This document shows positions 7,984 through 16,228 of a stretch of 64,000 bases of DNA, piece by piece. The number at the start of each line of letters is the position of its first letter. Position 1 is the first letter of the stretch. A program made the translations under genes and the position numbers. Origin of the DNA: Streptomyces sp. NBC_00289 (lineage in GTDB: Bacteria > Actinomycetota > Actinomycetes > Streptomycetales > Streptomycetaceae); contig NZ_CP108046.1 of the NCBI RefSeq assembly GCF_041435115.1, positions 1,736,001 to 1,800,000 of the forward strand, given 5' to 3'. The notes below the pieces were generated by a model that ran no database searches, was not told where the DNA came from, and saw nothing but the letters and a program-made list of their open reading frames with translations.

Positions 7984-10104
7984 ATGGCCGGCACAACCGC
8001 CGTCGGCGCTCCCGTCGAGCGCAGGGAAGGACGGGCCAAGGTCACCGGCACCGCCCGCTACGCCGCCGAGCACGCGCCGGCGGGTCGGGTCCACGCCTGG
8101 CCGGTCCCGGCGACGATCGCCCGGGGCCGTGTCACCCGGGTCGACTCCGCGGACGCCCTCGCGTTGCCCGGCGTCCTGGCCGTGCTGACCCACGAGAACG
8201 CGCCGCGACTGGCCGAGGCGGACGATCCCACCCTCGCCGTACTGCAGAACCCGTCGGTGCCGCACCGCGGTTGGTTCGTGGCGCTGGTGGTGGGCGAGAG
8301 CCTGGAGGCCGCCCGGGCCGGCGCCGCCGCGGTGCACGTCGCGTACGACGTGGAGGCACACGACGTGACGCTCACCGACACCCACCCGGCGGCGTACGTC
8401 CCCGACAAGGCCAACGACGGCTATCCGGCCCGTAGCGAACACGGTGACCCCGAGGGGGCGTTCGGCTCCTCGGCCGCCCGGATCGACGTCGGCTACCGGG
8501 TGCCGCCGCTGCACAACCACCCCATGGAGCCGCACACCTCCACCGCCCGCTGGGACGGCGACCGGCTCACCGTGGACACCTCCAGCCAGGGCTCCTCCGC
8601 GGTACAGGCCGTGCTCGCCGGGCTGTTCGAACTGCCGGCCGACCGGATCAGGGTGCGGGCCGAGCACGTCGGCGGCGGTTTCGGGTCCAAGGGCACGCCC
8701 CGCCCCGACGTCGTACTCGCCGCGCTGGCGGCACGGCTGACCGGGCGGCCGGTCACCGTCGCCCTGCCCCGCCGTTTCCTGCCCGCCACCGTCGGACACC
8801 GGGCGCCGACCCTGCACCGGCTGCGGCTCGGAGCGGCCGCCGACGGCCGTCTCACCAGCGTCGTCCACGAGGTGGTCACCCACACCTCCCGCGTCAAGGA
8901 GTTCGTGGAGCAGGCGGCGGTACCCGCCCGGGTCATGTACGCCGCGCCCCACCTCCGTACCCTGCACCGCGTCGCGCCACTGGACGTGCCCACACCGTCC
9001 TGGATGCGCGCCCCCGGCGAGGCGCCCGGCATGTACGCCCTGGAGTCGGCCATGGACGAGCTGGCCGACGAACTCGGCATGGATCCGGTCGAGTTGCGGA
9101 TCGTCAACGAGCCCGACGCCGAACCCGACAGCGGCAAGCCCTTCAGCAGCAGGCATCTCGTGGAGTGCCTGCGCGAGGGTGCCCGTCGCTTCGAATGGTC
9201 CGGACGCGACCCCCGACCGCGCTCCCGCGAGGCCGGGCCCCTGCTCGTCGGCTCCGGGGTGGCCGCCGCGACCTATCCCGTGTTGGTGCATGACTCCGCC
9301 GCGGCGGCGCAGGCGCTGCCCGACGGCTCGTTCGTGATCCGCGTCAACGCCGCCGACATCGGGACGGGCTCCCGCACCGTGCTCGCCCAGATCGCCGCCG
9401 ACGCCCTCGGTGTGGCCCTGGAACGGGTCAGGACCGAGGTCGGCAGCACCGACCTGCCGCGGGCTTCGCTGGCCGGCGGCTCCTCCGGCACCGCCTCCTG
9501 GGGCTGGGCCGTGCACGACGCGTGCGCCGAACTCGCGGCCCGGCTGGCCGAGCGCCCCGGGCCGCTGCCCGAGGAGGGCGTCACCGCGCGGGCCGACACG
9601 GCCGGTCGGGCCGACGCCGACAGTCCCTGGGCGCGTCACGCCTTCGGAGCGCACTTCGCCGAGGTCACCGTCGACACGGTGACCGGCGAGACCCGGGTCC
9701 GCCGCCTGCTGGGGGTCTTCGCGGCCGGGCACATCCTCAACGCCCGTACCGGACGCTCCCAGTTCGTCGGCGGCATGATCATGGGCCTGGGCATGGCACT
9801 GACCGAGGGCAGCACGATGGACGCGGCCTTCGGCGACTTCGCGGAATCCGACCTGGCGTCCTACCACGTGCCGGCGCACGCCGACGTGCCCGACATCGAA
9901 GCGCACTGGATCGACGAGGACGACCCCCACCTCAACCCCATGGGCAGCAAGGGAATCGGCGAGATCGGCATCGTGGGCTCCGCCGCCGCGATCGGCAACG
10001 CCGTGCACCACGCCACCGGCGTCCGCTTCCGCGAACTGCCCCTCACGCCCGACCGCGTCCTGGCCGGCCTGGCGAGCCACGCCGGCCAACGGCGCGAACG
10101 GTAG
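7984..10104 (+). CDS. Molybdenum hydroxylase catalytic (Moco) subunit (PaoC-like)
   Basis: A 706-residue molybdopterin-binding subunit, close to the usual length of separate PaoC-type subunits. The N-terminal hammerhead domain begins KVTGTARYAAEH. The Moco region includes VGGGFGSKG, and the C-terminal NPMGSKGIGEIG contains the Glu that acts as base in this family. GSSGTASWGWAVHDA is the Moco-contact loop. A strong GGAGGA lies seven bases before ATG. It is the last gene of the three-gene operon, 23 bp after the FAD subunit. No XdhC-type maturation factor or Moco cytidylyltransferase is adjacent, so maturation must be supplied elsewhere. Confidence 0.92.
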   Translation: MAGTTAVGAPVERREGRAKVTGTARYAAEHAPAGRVHAWPVPATIARGRVTRVDSADALALPGVLAVLTHENAPRLAEADDPTLAVLQNPSVPHRGWFVALVVGESLEAARAGAAAVHVAYDVEAHDVTLTDTHPAAYVPDKANDGYPARSEHGDPEGAFGSSAARIDVGYRVPPLHNHPMEPHTSTARWDGDRLTVDTSSQGSSAVQAVLAGLFELPADRIRVRAEHVGGGFGSKGTPRPDVVLAALAARLTGRPVTVALPRRFLPATVGHRAPTLHRLRLGAAADGRLTSVVHEVVTHTSRVKEFVEQAAVPARVMYAAPHLRTLHRVAPLDVPTPSWMRAPGEAPGMYALESAMDELADELGMDPVELRIVNEPDAEPDSGKPFSSRHLVECLREGARRFEWSGRDPRPRSREAGPLLVGSGVAAATYPVLVHDSAAAAQALPDGSFVIRVNAADIGTGSRTVLAQIAADALGVALERVRTEVGSTDLPRASLAGGSSGTASWGWAVHDACAELAARLAERPGPLPEEGVTARADTAGRADADSPWARHAFGAHFAEVTVDTVTGETRVRRLLGVFAAGHILNARTGRSQFVGGMIMGLGMALTEGSTMDAAFGDFAESDLASYHVPAHADVPDIEAHWIDEDDPHLNPMGSKGIGEIGIVGSAAAIGNAVHHATGVRFRELPLTPDRVLAGLASHAGQRRER

Positions 10105-10131
10105 GCGAAGGGCAGGCGGTACCGATACGGA

Positions 10132-12045
10132 TCAGTCCGCGCCGCGGTCGCCCTCCGCCAGGGGCCGTGCCGAGGTGGCGCGGCTCGCCGGCTGCGCCGC
10201 CAGGCGGGCGAACAGAGCCGTCAGCGCGGCCAGGGAGGCGAACGCGGCGGCCGTACCGATGATCCAGCCCGGCGCGAGGGTGAGCTCCAGGGCCCGGGAG
10301 AAGCCCGACGAGTGGAATCTGCTCCGCGACAGTTGGGCGACGGCCAGGCCGGCCGGCACCCAGATCGCCGGCATGAGCACGGGCAGTACGGGACGTACGG
10401 CCAGCAGCACCGCCAGGAGCACGCACAGCGCCGACACGCCGAGGGCGAAGCCGTAGACGCGCAGGGACGCGCCGTCCCGGTGCGGGAAGCAGAGCAGCGC
10501 GCAGCCGATCAGCGCCAGCGCGGCGAGACGGGACGGCCAGGGCGCGGGCCTGGTGGCGGGTGCCGCGCGGGCCGAGCGCGGTGGCGCACCGGTCGTCTCC
10601 GACACGGGGTCCGATTCCGCTCCTCGGGCGGATTCCGGCGGTGTCGCCGGCTCCGGCTCCGGCGGGTCCGCCTGTTCTCGCCGTTCCTCGGCCAGCCGGC
10701 CGATCAGCTCGACGAGGTCCTCGACGGGCCGGCCCGCGGCGGCCGCCCGCACCGCTTCCTGCCCGCAGCGCGCGTCCAGCGGCGTGCGGTGCAGCAGCTC
10801 CAGCAGCCGTGTCACGTCCGCCACCGGCCGGTGTTCGGCCGCGGCGCGTATCGCCTCGTCGGCACTGCCCCCGTCACGCGGGGGCCGGGTCAGCAGGTCG
10901 ACCAGCCGGGCGACGTCCTCCACGGACCGATCCACACCGGCCGCCCGCAGTGCGGCGACCGTGGCCCGCGCGTACGCGGGCGACTGCTCCAACAGCGTGA
11001 CGAGCCGGACGACGTCCTCCAGCGGCCGGTCCACCACGACAGCACGCACCAGCTCGCCGACCGGATCACCGAACGCGTCCCCGGACGGCGCTACGGACGA
11101 CCCCGGGGACGACGCTACGGACGGCGATACGGACGGCGATACGGACGGCGATACGGCGGGACCGTCGGCGCGGACCGGACCGGTGGGGCGGGCCTGCCCG
11201 ACGGCAGGGATGGCACCGATCACCCCACCGGGTCCGATCCAACCCTCCCCGCGGGCCGAACCGGTGGGGGCGAACGGACGGTCCACGGAAGCCGCCCCGC
11301 CGGCCGCGAACGCAGGCTCGTCGGCGGCGACCGGACCCGCAGCGGCAATCGGACGGCCCGCGGGAACCGACTCGCCGGCCGCGAACCCGGAATCCTCCCT
11401 GCCGACCGGCCCCGTAGCGGCGAACGGACGGTCCCCGAGAGCCTGCCCGCCGGGCACGAACCCGGAATCGTCGGCGGAGACCGGACCCGTAGCCGCAATC
11501 GGACGGTCCACGGAAGCCGCCCCGCCGGCCGCGAACCCGGAATCCTCCCTGCCGACCGGCCCCGTAGCGGCGAACGGACGGTCCGAGGGTGCCTGCCCGC
11601 CGGGGGCGAACAGGGAATCGTCGGCGGCGACCGGAGCCGTAGGGGCGAATGAGTGGTCTGCCGCGGCCGGGCCGCTCGCTGCGTACCGGGCTTCGTCGGC
11701 CGCGACCTGACCGGCGTGGGCGGCGACTTGACCGGTGGAGGCGGTGACGTGGCCGGTCGAGGCGGCGACGGGGCCGGCGTGGACGGCCGGGCCATCGGTG
11801 GGGGCGTCGACCGGACCGTTGGCGACGCCCGAGTCCGAGGAGCCGGCAACCGGACCGTTGGCGACGCCCGAGTCCGTGGAGCCGGCAACCGCACCGGTGG
11901 CGGCGTCCGAGTCGGTGGAGGCGGCGGCGACAGGACGGCCGGGGGCGGACGGGCCCTCGGGGCCGATCGGCCCGTCGGCGGCGATCGATTGTGTGGGGGA
12001 CGTGTCGGCTTGGTGGGACTGGGCTGGTGAGGACCCGGTGGTCAT
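10132..12045 (-). CDS. Repeat-rich membrane protein with four helical 'RPxEDVxRLVxLL' repeats
   Basis: A 637-residue protein in three parts. Residues 1 to about 320 are low-complexity A/P/G/T/D, including five 25-residue repeats coded at 11270-11644 and a PSVSPSVSPSV run. Residues about 330-458 hold four degenerate repeats of 30-35 residues around RPxEDVxRLxxLL followed by an Ala-rich helix. Residues about 505-612 form four hydrophobic helices, so the repeats and the disordered part should sit on one side of the membrane. The start (GTC-ATG context, minus strand) follows GGAG by 8 bases; a longer upstream start exists but has weaker support. It converges on the molybdenum hydroxylase operon. 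I know of no function. Confidence 0.7.
   Translation of the reverse strand: MTTGSSPAQSHQADTSPTQSIAADGPIGPEGPSAPGRPVAAASTDSDAATGAVAGSTDSGVANGPVAGSSDSGVANGPVDAPTDGPAVHAGPVAASTGHVTASTGQVAAHAGQVAADEARYAASGPAAADHSFAPTAPVAADDSLFAPGGQAPSDRPFAATGPVGREDSGFAAGGAASVDRPIAATGPVSADDSGFVPGGQALGDRPFAATGPVGREDSGFAAGESVPAGRPIAAAGPVAADEPAFAAGGAASVDRPFAPTGSARGEGWIGPGGVIGAIPAVGQARPTGPVRADGPAVSPSVSPSVSPSVASSPGSSVAPSGDAFGDPVGELVRAVVVDRPLEDVVRLVTLLEQSPAYARATVAALRAAGVDRSVEDVARLVDLLTRPPRDGGSADEAIRAAAEHRPVADVTRLLELLHRTPLDARCGQEAVRAAAAGRPVEDLVELIGRLAEERREQADPPEPEPATPPESARGAESDPVSETTGAPPRSARAAPATRPAPWPSRLAALALIGCALLCFPHRDGASLRVYGFALGVSALCVLLAVLLAVRPVLPVLMPAIWVPAGLAVAQLSRSRFHSSGFSRALELTLAPGWIIGTAAAFASLAALTALFARLAAQPASRATSARPLAEGDRGAD
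11270..11644 (-). repeat. Five 75 bp in-frame tandem repeats
   Basis: Exactly 5 x 75 bp inside the membrane-protein gene. Each unit begins GC(G/A)A(A/T)CGGACGG and codes for a 25-residue unit resembling GPVGREDSGFAAG plus DRPFAAT. Units 2 and 4 share CGGAATCCTCCCTGCCGACC, so the array has an alternating (two-unit) pattern. The repeat keeps frame, so copy-number change would only lengthen or shorten the protein. Confidence 0.85.
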
Positions 12046-12244
12046 GCTCTGCTCCAGGGGAAGGGTGCGGATGCTCTCTAGCCCCCCGACGCGCGACCGC
12101 GACGTCACGATCACCATTACTAGGGCCCCCTGTTCCCGCGCGCCACTCGGGTGATCCGGGCGGATGAGTGCCTGCCGGCGCCCCCAGCGGGAATCCGAGT
12201 AACAGCGCCCGCCGCGCGGCGCACCGAGCAGAGGGAGGGCCGCC

Positions 12245-12538
12245 ATGGATTCGACCACAGCGCTGATCGTCGGCGTCGCGATCGTCGCGGCACTCGTGCT
12301 GGCCGTGGCGATCGGCCTGCTGGTACGGCTGGTGCGGGCCCGGCGCGGGTTGCGGCGGGCGGGTCTTCCGACCGGTCCGCGCTGGGTTTTCTGGGGCGCT
12401 CTTCTCTACTTCGTGCTGCCGACCGATCTGCTGCCCGACCCCGTGTATCTGGACGACATCGGCGTCCTGCTCCTCGCCCTGCGCTCCGTGCGCGGCCCGG
12501 CCGGAGAACGGGCTCGCGAGGAGCTCGACCGACCCTGA
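12245..12538 (+). CDS. DUF1232 (YkvA-type) small membrane protein
   Basis: A 97-residue protein. Residues 6-28 form one membrane helix, followed by a basic patch (RLVRARRGLRRAG), then the DUF1232 signature WVFWGALLYFVLPTDLLPDPVYLDDIGVLLLAL (about 47-79), whose LPxDLLPD core is diagnostic. AGAGGGAGGG lies 7 bases before ATG. It is divergent from the repeat-rich membrane protein across a 199 bp gap. The function of the family is not established. Confidence 0.85.
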   Translation: MDSTTALIVGVAIVAALVLAVAIGLLVRLVRARRGLRRAGLPTGPRWVFWGALLYFVLPTDLLPDPVYLDDIGVLLLALRSVRGPAGERAREELDRP

Positions 12539-12551
12539 CTACGGAGAGTAA

Positions 12552-12582
12552 GGAAACCAATCACCCGTTCGATTCGTATAAG
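12552..12582 (+). promoter_or_regulatory. Candidate promoter of the graspetide genes
   Basis: GGAAAC (12552-12557), 17 bases, then CGTATA (12575-12580), with TATAAG at 12577-12582. The GGAAC-like and CGT-like elements resemble an ECF-sigma promoter; the AT-richer TATAAG could equally be a primary-sigma -10. It is about 90 bp before the precursor gene. Confidence 0.4.
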
Positions 12583-12670
12583 TCTCAGGAAGCCGAGGGA
12601 AGTCGGCGGACCGGGCGGGGTCGAAGGGTGACGGCCGCCTGACCGAAGCAGCACCGGCGAGGGGAAAACG

Positions 12671-12862
12671 ATGCAACCGTTCACGCTCAACTACGCACGT
12701 CCGGCAGCGGAGTTCGAAGCCGTTGTGCCCTATGTCTACGACTCCGGGCTGCAGTTGAACGTGCTCTTCGACGGGCGGGTGGCCGCCTGCGACAAAGCCC
12801 TGCTGAGAGAACTGGGGACGACAACCTCCACGGCGGGCTCCAAGACGCACTTCGACGACTGA
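12671..12862 (+). CDS. tgmA: Putative graspetide (ATP-grasp-modified RiPP) precursor
   Basis: A 63-residue precursor peptide of the TgmA type. The leader carries the conserved start PFTLNYARP and the middle YVYDSGLQLNVLFDGRVA. The C-terminal core TTTSTAGSKTHFDD is rich in hydroxyl (Thr, Ser) and acidic (Asp) side chains that an ATP-grasp ligase can join by ester links (or amide links to Lys). GAGGGGAAAACG precedes ATG. The ligase gene starts 17 bp later. The final product is unknown because the macrocycle pattern and any cleavage site cannot be read from sequence. Confidence 0.85.
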   Translation: MQPFTLNYARPAAEFEAVVPYVYDSGLQLNVLFDGRVAACDKALLRELGTTTSTAGSKTHFDD

Positions 12863-12879
12863 ACACGGAACCAGCCGAA

Positions 12880-13863
12880 ATGACCGTGTTGATTCTGACC
12901 TGCGAAGAGGACGTGACCGCGGACATGGTGATCGTGCACCTGAACGCGTCCGCCGTCCCGGTGGTCCGTCTCGATCCCGCCGACCTGACCGGCGGTGTCG
13001 CCCTGTCCGGCGAGTTCGTCCACGGCGCGTTCCGAGGCCATCTCTCCGCCTCGGGGCGCCTGGTGAGCATCAGCGGCCTGCGTTCCATCTGGGTGCGCAG
13101 GCCGGGCCCCGCCGCCTCACGGGCGGCCGAGCGCTCCGAGTGGCTGACCGAGGAGTCCGGCCAGGCGCTCTACGGCATGCTCCGCGGATCGCAGGCCCGT
13201 TGGATGAACCATCCCGACGCGTCCCGCCGGGCCCGCCACAAGCCCTGGCAGCTCCGGCTCGCCCAGCGCTGCGGCCTGCCCGTGCCGGCCACGCTCATCA
13301 CGACGTTCCCGCAGGCCGCCCGGGAGTTCGCGGCGCGCTACCCGGACCTGGTGGTCAAGCCGGTCTCCGGCGCCCACCCGCAGGATCCGCCGAGGGCCGT
13401 CCCGACCAGCCGCGTCAACCCCGACGCGGACTTCTCGGCCGTCGCGTTCGGCCCCACCCTGCTGCAGCGCCGGGTCGCCAAACGGGCCGACATCCGGCTC
13501 ACCGCGGTGGGCGAGCGGTTGCTGGCCGCCCGCAAGGCGGTCCCCCCGGACGCGGATCCCGACGAGGTCGACGTCCGTTTCGCCGCGAACGCCTCACCCT
13601 GGCGCGCCACGGACGTGCCGCCGCGCATCGCCTCGGCCGTGCGGGCATATCTGAGCGAGGCGGAACTGGCCTACGGCGCTTTCGACTTCGCGGAGGACGC
13701 CGACGGAACCTGGTGGTTCCTGGAGTGCAACCAGTCGGGTCAGTTCGGCTTCGTCGAGGTGGAGACGGGGCAGCCGATCGCACGCGCCATCGCCGAGTGG
13801 CTGGCCGATCCCGGGCCGGGGCGGGGTGCCCGTGTCAACGGCGCGAACTCGGCGGTCTCGTGA
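12880..13863 (+). CDS. tgmB: ATP-grasp graspetide ligase
   Basis: A 327-residue ATP-grasp enzyme of the RiPP maturase type, expected to form side-chain macrocyclic esters in the preceding precursor. An N-terminal pre-ATP-grasp region (1 to about 105) includes SIWVRRPGP. The ATP-grasp domain shows LVVKPVSGAHP (nucleotide-binding Lys), TLLQRRVAKRADIRLTAVG, and the metal-binding segment YGAFDFAEDADGTWWFLECNQSGQFGFVE with the acidic and Asn residues typical of the fold. It ends 8 bp from a convergent small gene, and the O-methyltransferase that normally follows tgmB is missing. Confidence 0.9.
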   Translation: MTVLILTCEEDVTADMVIVHLNASAVPVVRLDPADLTGGVALSGEFVHGAFRGHLSASGRLVSISGLRSIWVRRPGPAASRAAERSEWLTEESGQALYGMLRGSQARWMNHPDASRRARHKPWQLRLAQRCGLPVPATLITTFPQAAREFAARYPDLVVKPVSGAHPQDPPRAVPTSRVNPDADFSAVAFGPTLLQRRVAKRADIRLTAVGERLLAARKAVPPDADPDEVDVRFAANASPWRATDVPPRIASAVRAYLSEAELAYGAFDFAEDADGTWWFLECNQSGQFGFVEVETGQPIARAIAEWLADPGPGRGARVNGANSAVS

Positions 13864-13870
13864 CGCGGGA

Positions 13871-14092
13871 TCAGTACGGCCGGTGGCCCGGCGGCGGCAG
13901 CGCCGCCCGCTGCCATCCGGCGCCCGGGGACGCCTGGCGTTCGGGAGCGGGCGCGGGGGCGCCGAATGACTGCAGGGGGCGCATCACGTACTCCAGTTCC
14001 CTGGTCACGCGCTCGGCCTCCCTGCGGGTCTGAGTGGGGATGTCGCCGCGCTCCGCGACGAGCCGGTCGTAGATGGGGGAATCCTGGAACAC
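13871..14092 (-). CDS. Small protein of unknown function
   Basis: A 73-residue protein beginning FQDSPIYDRLVAERGDIPTQ, with a charged helix (REAERVTRELEYVM) and a Pro-rich tail. The start is GTG with AAAGG about 11 bases upstream. The first half looks like a conserved actinobacterial small protein, but I cannot name a family. It converges on tgmB with a 7 bp gap, so the two may interfere by antisense transcription; nothing links its function to the graspetide. Confidence 0.55.
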   Translation of the reverse strand: MFQDSPIYDRLVAERGDIPTQTRREAERVTRELEYVMRPLQSFGAPAPAPERQASPGAGWQRAALPPPGHRPY

Positions 14093-14208
14093 CCGTGCAC
14101 GCGCCTTTCGAGTCGTGGCCCACGCGCATGGGCACGACTGTCAAGTGTAGGGGCCCCCGTACACCGGGGTGCGAATTCCCTGGGGGACTTGACGAGGACA
14201 GCGGGTCC

Positions 14209-14238
14209 GTGGGCGGCCGGCACCGCGGCCGCCCACGC
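14209..14238 (-). terminator. Terminator of the DUF5133 gene
   Basis: A perfect 12 bp stem CGTGGGCGGCCG (14209-14220) with its complement at 14227-14238 and a 6 nt loop, 5 bp beyond the DUF5133 stop codon. Confidence 0.65.
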
Positions 14239-14243
14239 GTGCG

Positions 14244-14594
14244 TCACACCGCCAGCAGGTCGTTCTCCCCGTCCGCGTCCGCCGTGGTGACGGAGTCCGT
14301 CCGGCCGGCGGGGTCCGTCGCGGTGACGGGTGTCCGCCCCGAGGCGACGAGTACGGCGTCCGCCCGGGCCACCGCCTCGTGGAGACTCGTGGTGCCCATC
14401 GTCACACACAGTGTGTAACTGACGTCTTCCAGTTCACGTGCCGCAGCCGCGTTCTCCGTCTGCGCCTGAGCGATCCGCAGCGATGCGTAACGCGTCAGTA
14501 GTTCCCTGACGACCTTCGGGTCCGGAACGAGCACGAAGCGCCCCTCTCTCGTGTTTCGCTTCGTGTGCCCGGATGGGGCCGAATCATTCGCCAT
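14244..14594 (-). CDS. DUF5133 protein
   Basis: A 116-residue protein of a small Streptomyces family of unknown function. The core is VLVPDPKVVRELLTRYASLRIAQAQ, then AARELEDVSYTLCVTMGTTSLHEAVARADAVL; the YTLCV.TGT-like segment is the family hallmark. The C-terminal 30 residues are disordered. ATG at 14594 was chosen; GTG directly before it or ATG at 14612 are possible. It has its own terminator and no operon partner. Confidence 0.75.
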   Translation of the reverse strand: MANDSAPSGHTKRNTREGRFVLVPDPKVVRELLTRYASLRIAQAQTENAAAARELEDVSYTLCVTMGTTSLHEAVARADAVLVASGRTPVTATDPAGRTDSVTTADADGENDLLAV

Positions 14595-14683
14595 CACCGC
14601 ACACCGGTACATGAATGGCGCAATTCAGTCGTCGGCCTCCACCGGCTCCCCCGGGCGCCGGCCGTCCGCCCGTCCGCCGCTCC

Positions 14684-15634
14684 TCACGCGACCTGTCCGC
14701 CGTGCAGGGCGGTGTACGCCCCGTTCCGGCGCAGGAGTTCGTCGTGCGTCCCGATCTCATCGATCCGTCCCTCGTCCATCACCACGATCCGGTCCGCGCC
14801 GCGCACGGTGGACAGCCGGTGGGCCACCACGAACGTGGTCCGGCCGCGCACCAGCCGGGCCAGCGCCTGCTGGACGAGGGCCTCCGAGCGGGTGTCCAGC
14901 GCCGAGGTCGCCTCGTCCAGGACCAGCACCCGGGGGTCGCGTATCAGCGCGCGGGCGATGGCGAGCCGTTGACGCTGTCCGCCGGAGAGTCTGGCTCCGC
15001 GATCGCCGACCAGGGTGTCGAGGCCCTGCGGGAGCTGTTCGACGAACTCCAGCGCGTTGGCGTCGCGCAGTGCCGCGCGCACCGTCTCCTCGTCGGCGTC
15101 GTCCATGCCGTAGGCGACGTTCTCGCGGATCGTGCCGTCGAAGAGGATCGACTCCTGCGGCACCACGGACACGAACCGGCGGTAGGTGCGCAGGTCGAGG
15201 GTGTTCATGTCGGTGCCGTCGAGCAGCAGCCGGCCCGCCGTCGGGCGGATGAACCCGATGACGAGGTTGAGCACGGTGGACTTCCCCGCGCCGGAGGCCC
15301 CCACCAGGGCGACGGTCTCTCCCGGTGCGACGGAGAGCGTGAAGTCGCGTACGGCGGACCGGCCGCCGTCCTCGTACGCGTGGCCGACCCCTTCGAAGGT
15401 GACCGCGCCACGCAGCGAGGTGAGTTCCGCCTTGCCCTCGTTGTCCTCCAGTTCGGGCGCCTGCAGCACCTCGCCGACCGAACGGACGGACTCCAGCCCC
15501 TTGGTGATGACGGGGGCGAGCCCCGCGAGGGTGGTCGTCGAGTTGGTGAGCGTGGTCAGAAAGGCGCTGAGCATCACCACGTCGCCGGGCGTGACACCCC
15601 AGACGCCGTAGTACGACCCCTGCCGCGGCGCGGG
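14684..15634 (-). pseudogene. 5'-truncated ABC exporter (half-transporter) remnant
   Basis: About 316 codons survive of a protein that is normally about 600 residues. What remains is the last transmembrane segment (YYGVWGVTPGDVVMLSAFLTTLTNSTTTLAGL) and a complete ATPase domain with Walker A GASGAGKST, Q-loop VPQESILFDG, signature LSGGQRQRLAIARAL, Walker B VLVLDEATSALD and switch HRLS. In the same frame an in-frame stop (15635-15637) stands just before the surviving part, and no start or earlier membrane domain exists upstream. Internal GTG codons could still start a 298-residue ATPase. Read as a deletion or recombination scar near 15630-15655. Confidence 0.75.
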
Positions 15635-15654
15635 CTACACACGCCGGCGGCGCC

Positions 15655-16200
15655 CTACTCCCCCAGCGTGCGGGCGAGTTCCGTGGTGGCCTGCGCGATC
15701 GCGGTGTCCTCGTCGTCCATCAGCCCGCGCAGGACACCGCGCCGGGCGTGGACCGCCTTCCTGGCGGCCCGCTCCCACACCACGGGGTTCTCACGGTGGT
15801 TGAGGAGTTTGGGGTAGACGGCGGCCGTGCTCTCCCACTGCCGGGCGTCGGCGATGCTCTTCAGCAACTGGATGATCTCCGCCCGGCAGGTCACGTGGGG
15901 AAGCTGGGCGAGCTCCCACAGGAAGGGCACCGTGGCGGCCGTGGCCTGCTCCACGACGAAGCCGTACTGGCAGATGCGTTTGCGCAGATCGCCGACGGCG
16001 GCCCGGGCGGTGGCGGCGTCACCCCAGGCGACGCCGTTCAGCAGCAGCGGGATGGCGGCCGCGCAACCGGTGGAGTCCCGGATCTCGCACCAGGGCACCT
16101 GGGCGAGATCCATCAGGGGCGTGGGCCTCGCCACTCCCTTCTGGGGCGTGGCGTGGTCGGTGCGCTCGGTGCTCGGTGCGTGCGTCGGAGCGGTGCGCAT
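15655..16200 (-). CDS. Protein of unknown function, helical repeat-like
   Basis: A 181-residue cytoplasmic protein. Predicted helices such as DAATARAAVGDLRKRICQYGFVVEQATAATVPFLWELAQLPH and RAEIIQLLKSIADARQWESTAAVYPKL suggest a HEAT-like helical arrangement. The start at 16200 follows AAAGG by 9 bases; ATG at 16227, one base after the previous stop, would add nine residues. It follows the HATPase gene closely on the same strand and may be co-transcribed with it. Its downstream neighbour is the truncated ABC gene. Function unknown. Confidence 0.65.
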   Translation of the reverse strand: MRTAPTHAPSTERTDHATPQKGVARPTPLMDLAQVPWCEIRDSTGCAAAIPLLLNGVAWGDAATARAAVGDLRKRICQYGFVVEQATAATVPFLWELAQLPHVTCRAEIIQLLKSIADARQWESTAAVYPKLLNHRENPVVWERAARKAVHARRGVLRGLMDDEDTAIAQATTELARTLGE

Positions 16201-16228
16201 GGCGAGAGGCCTTTCCGCGGCGGTCATG

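Noticed and set aside
10046..12258. A longer start for the repeat-rich membrane protein near 12258
   Set aside because: The added N-terminal sequence crosses the promoter region and overlaps the start of the DUF1232 gene; ATG at 12045 has GGAG at proper distance.
15655..16227. The alternative start at 16227 for the helical unknown protein
   Set aside because: Translational coupling to the HATPase stop is possible, but only the 16200 start has an AAAGG at normal distance; kept as an alternative.
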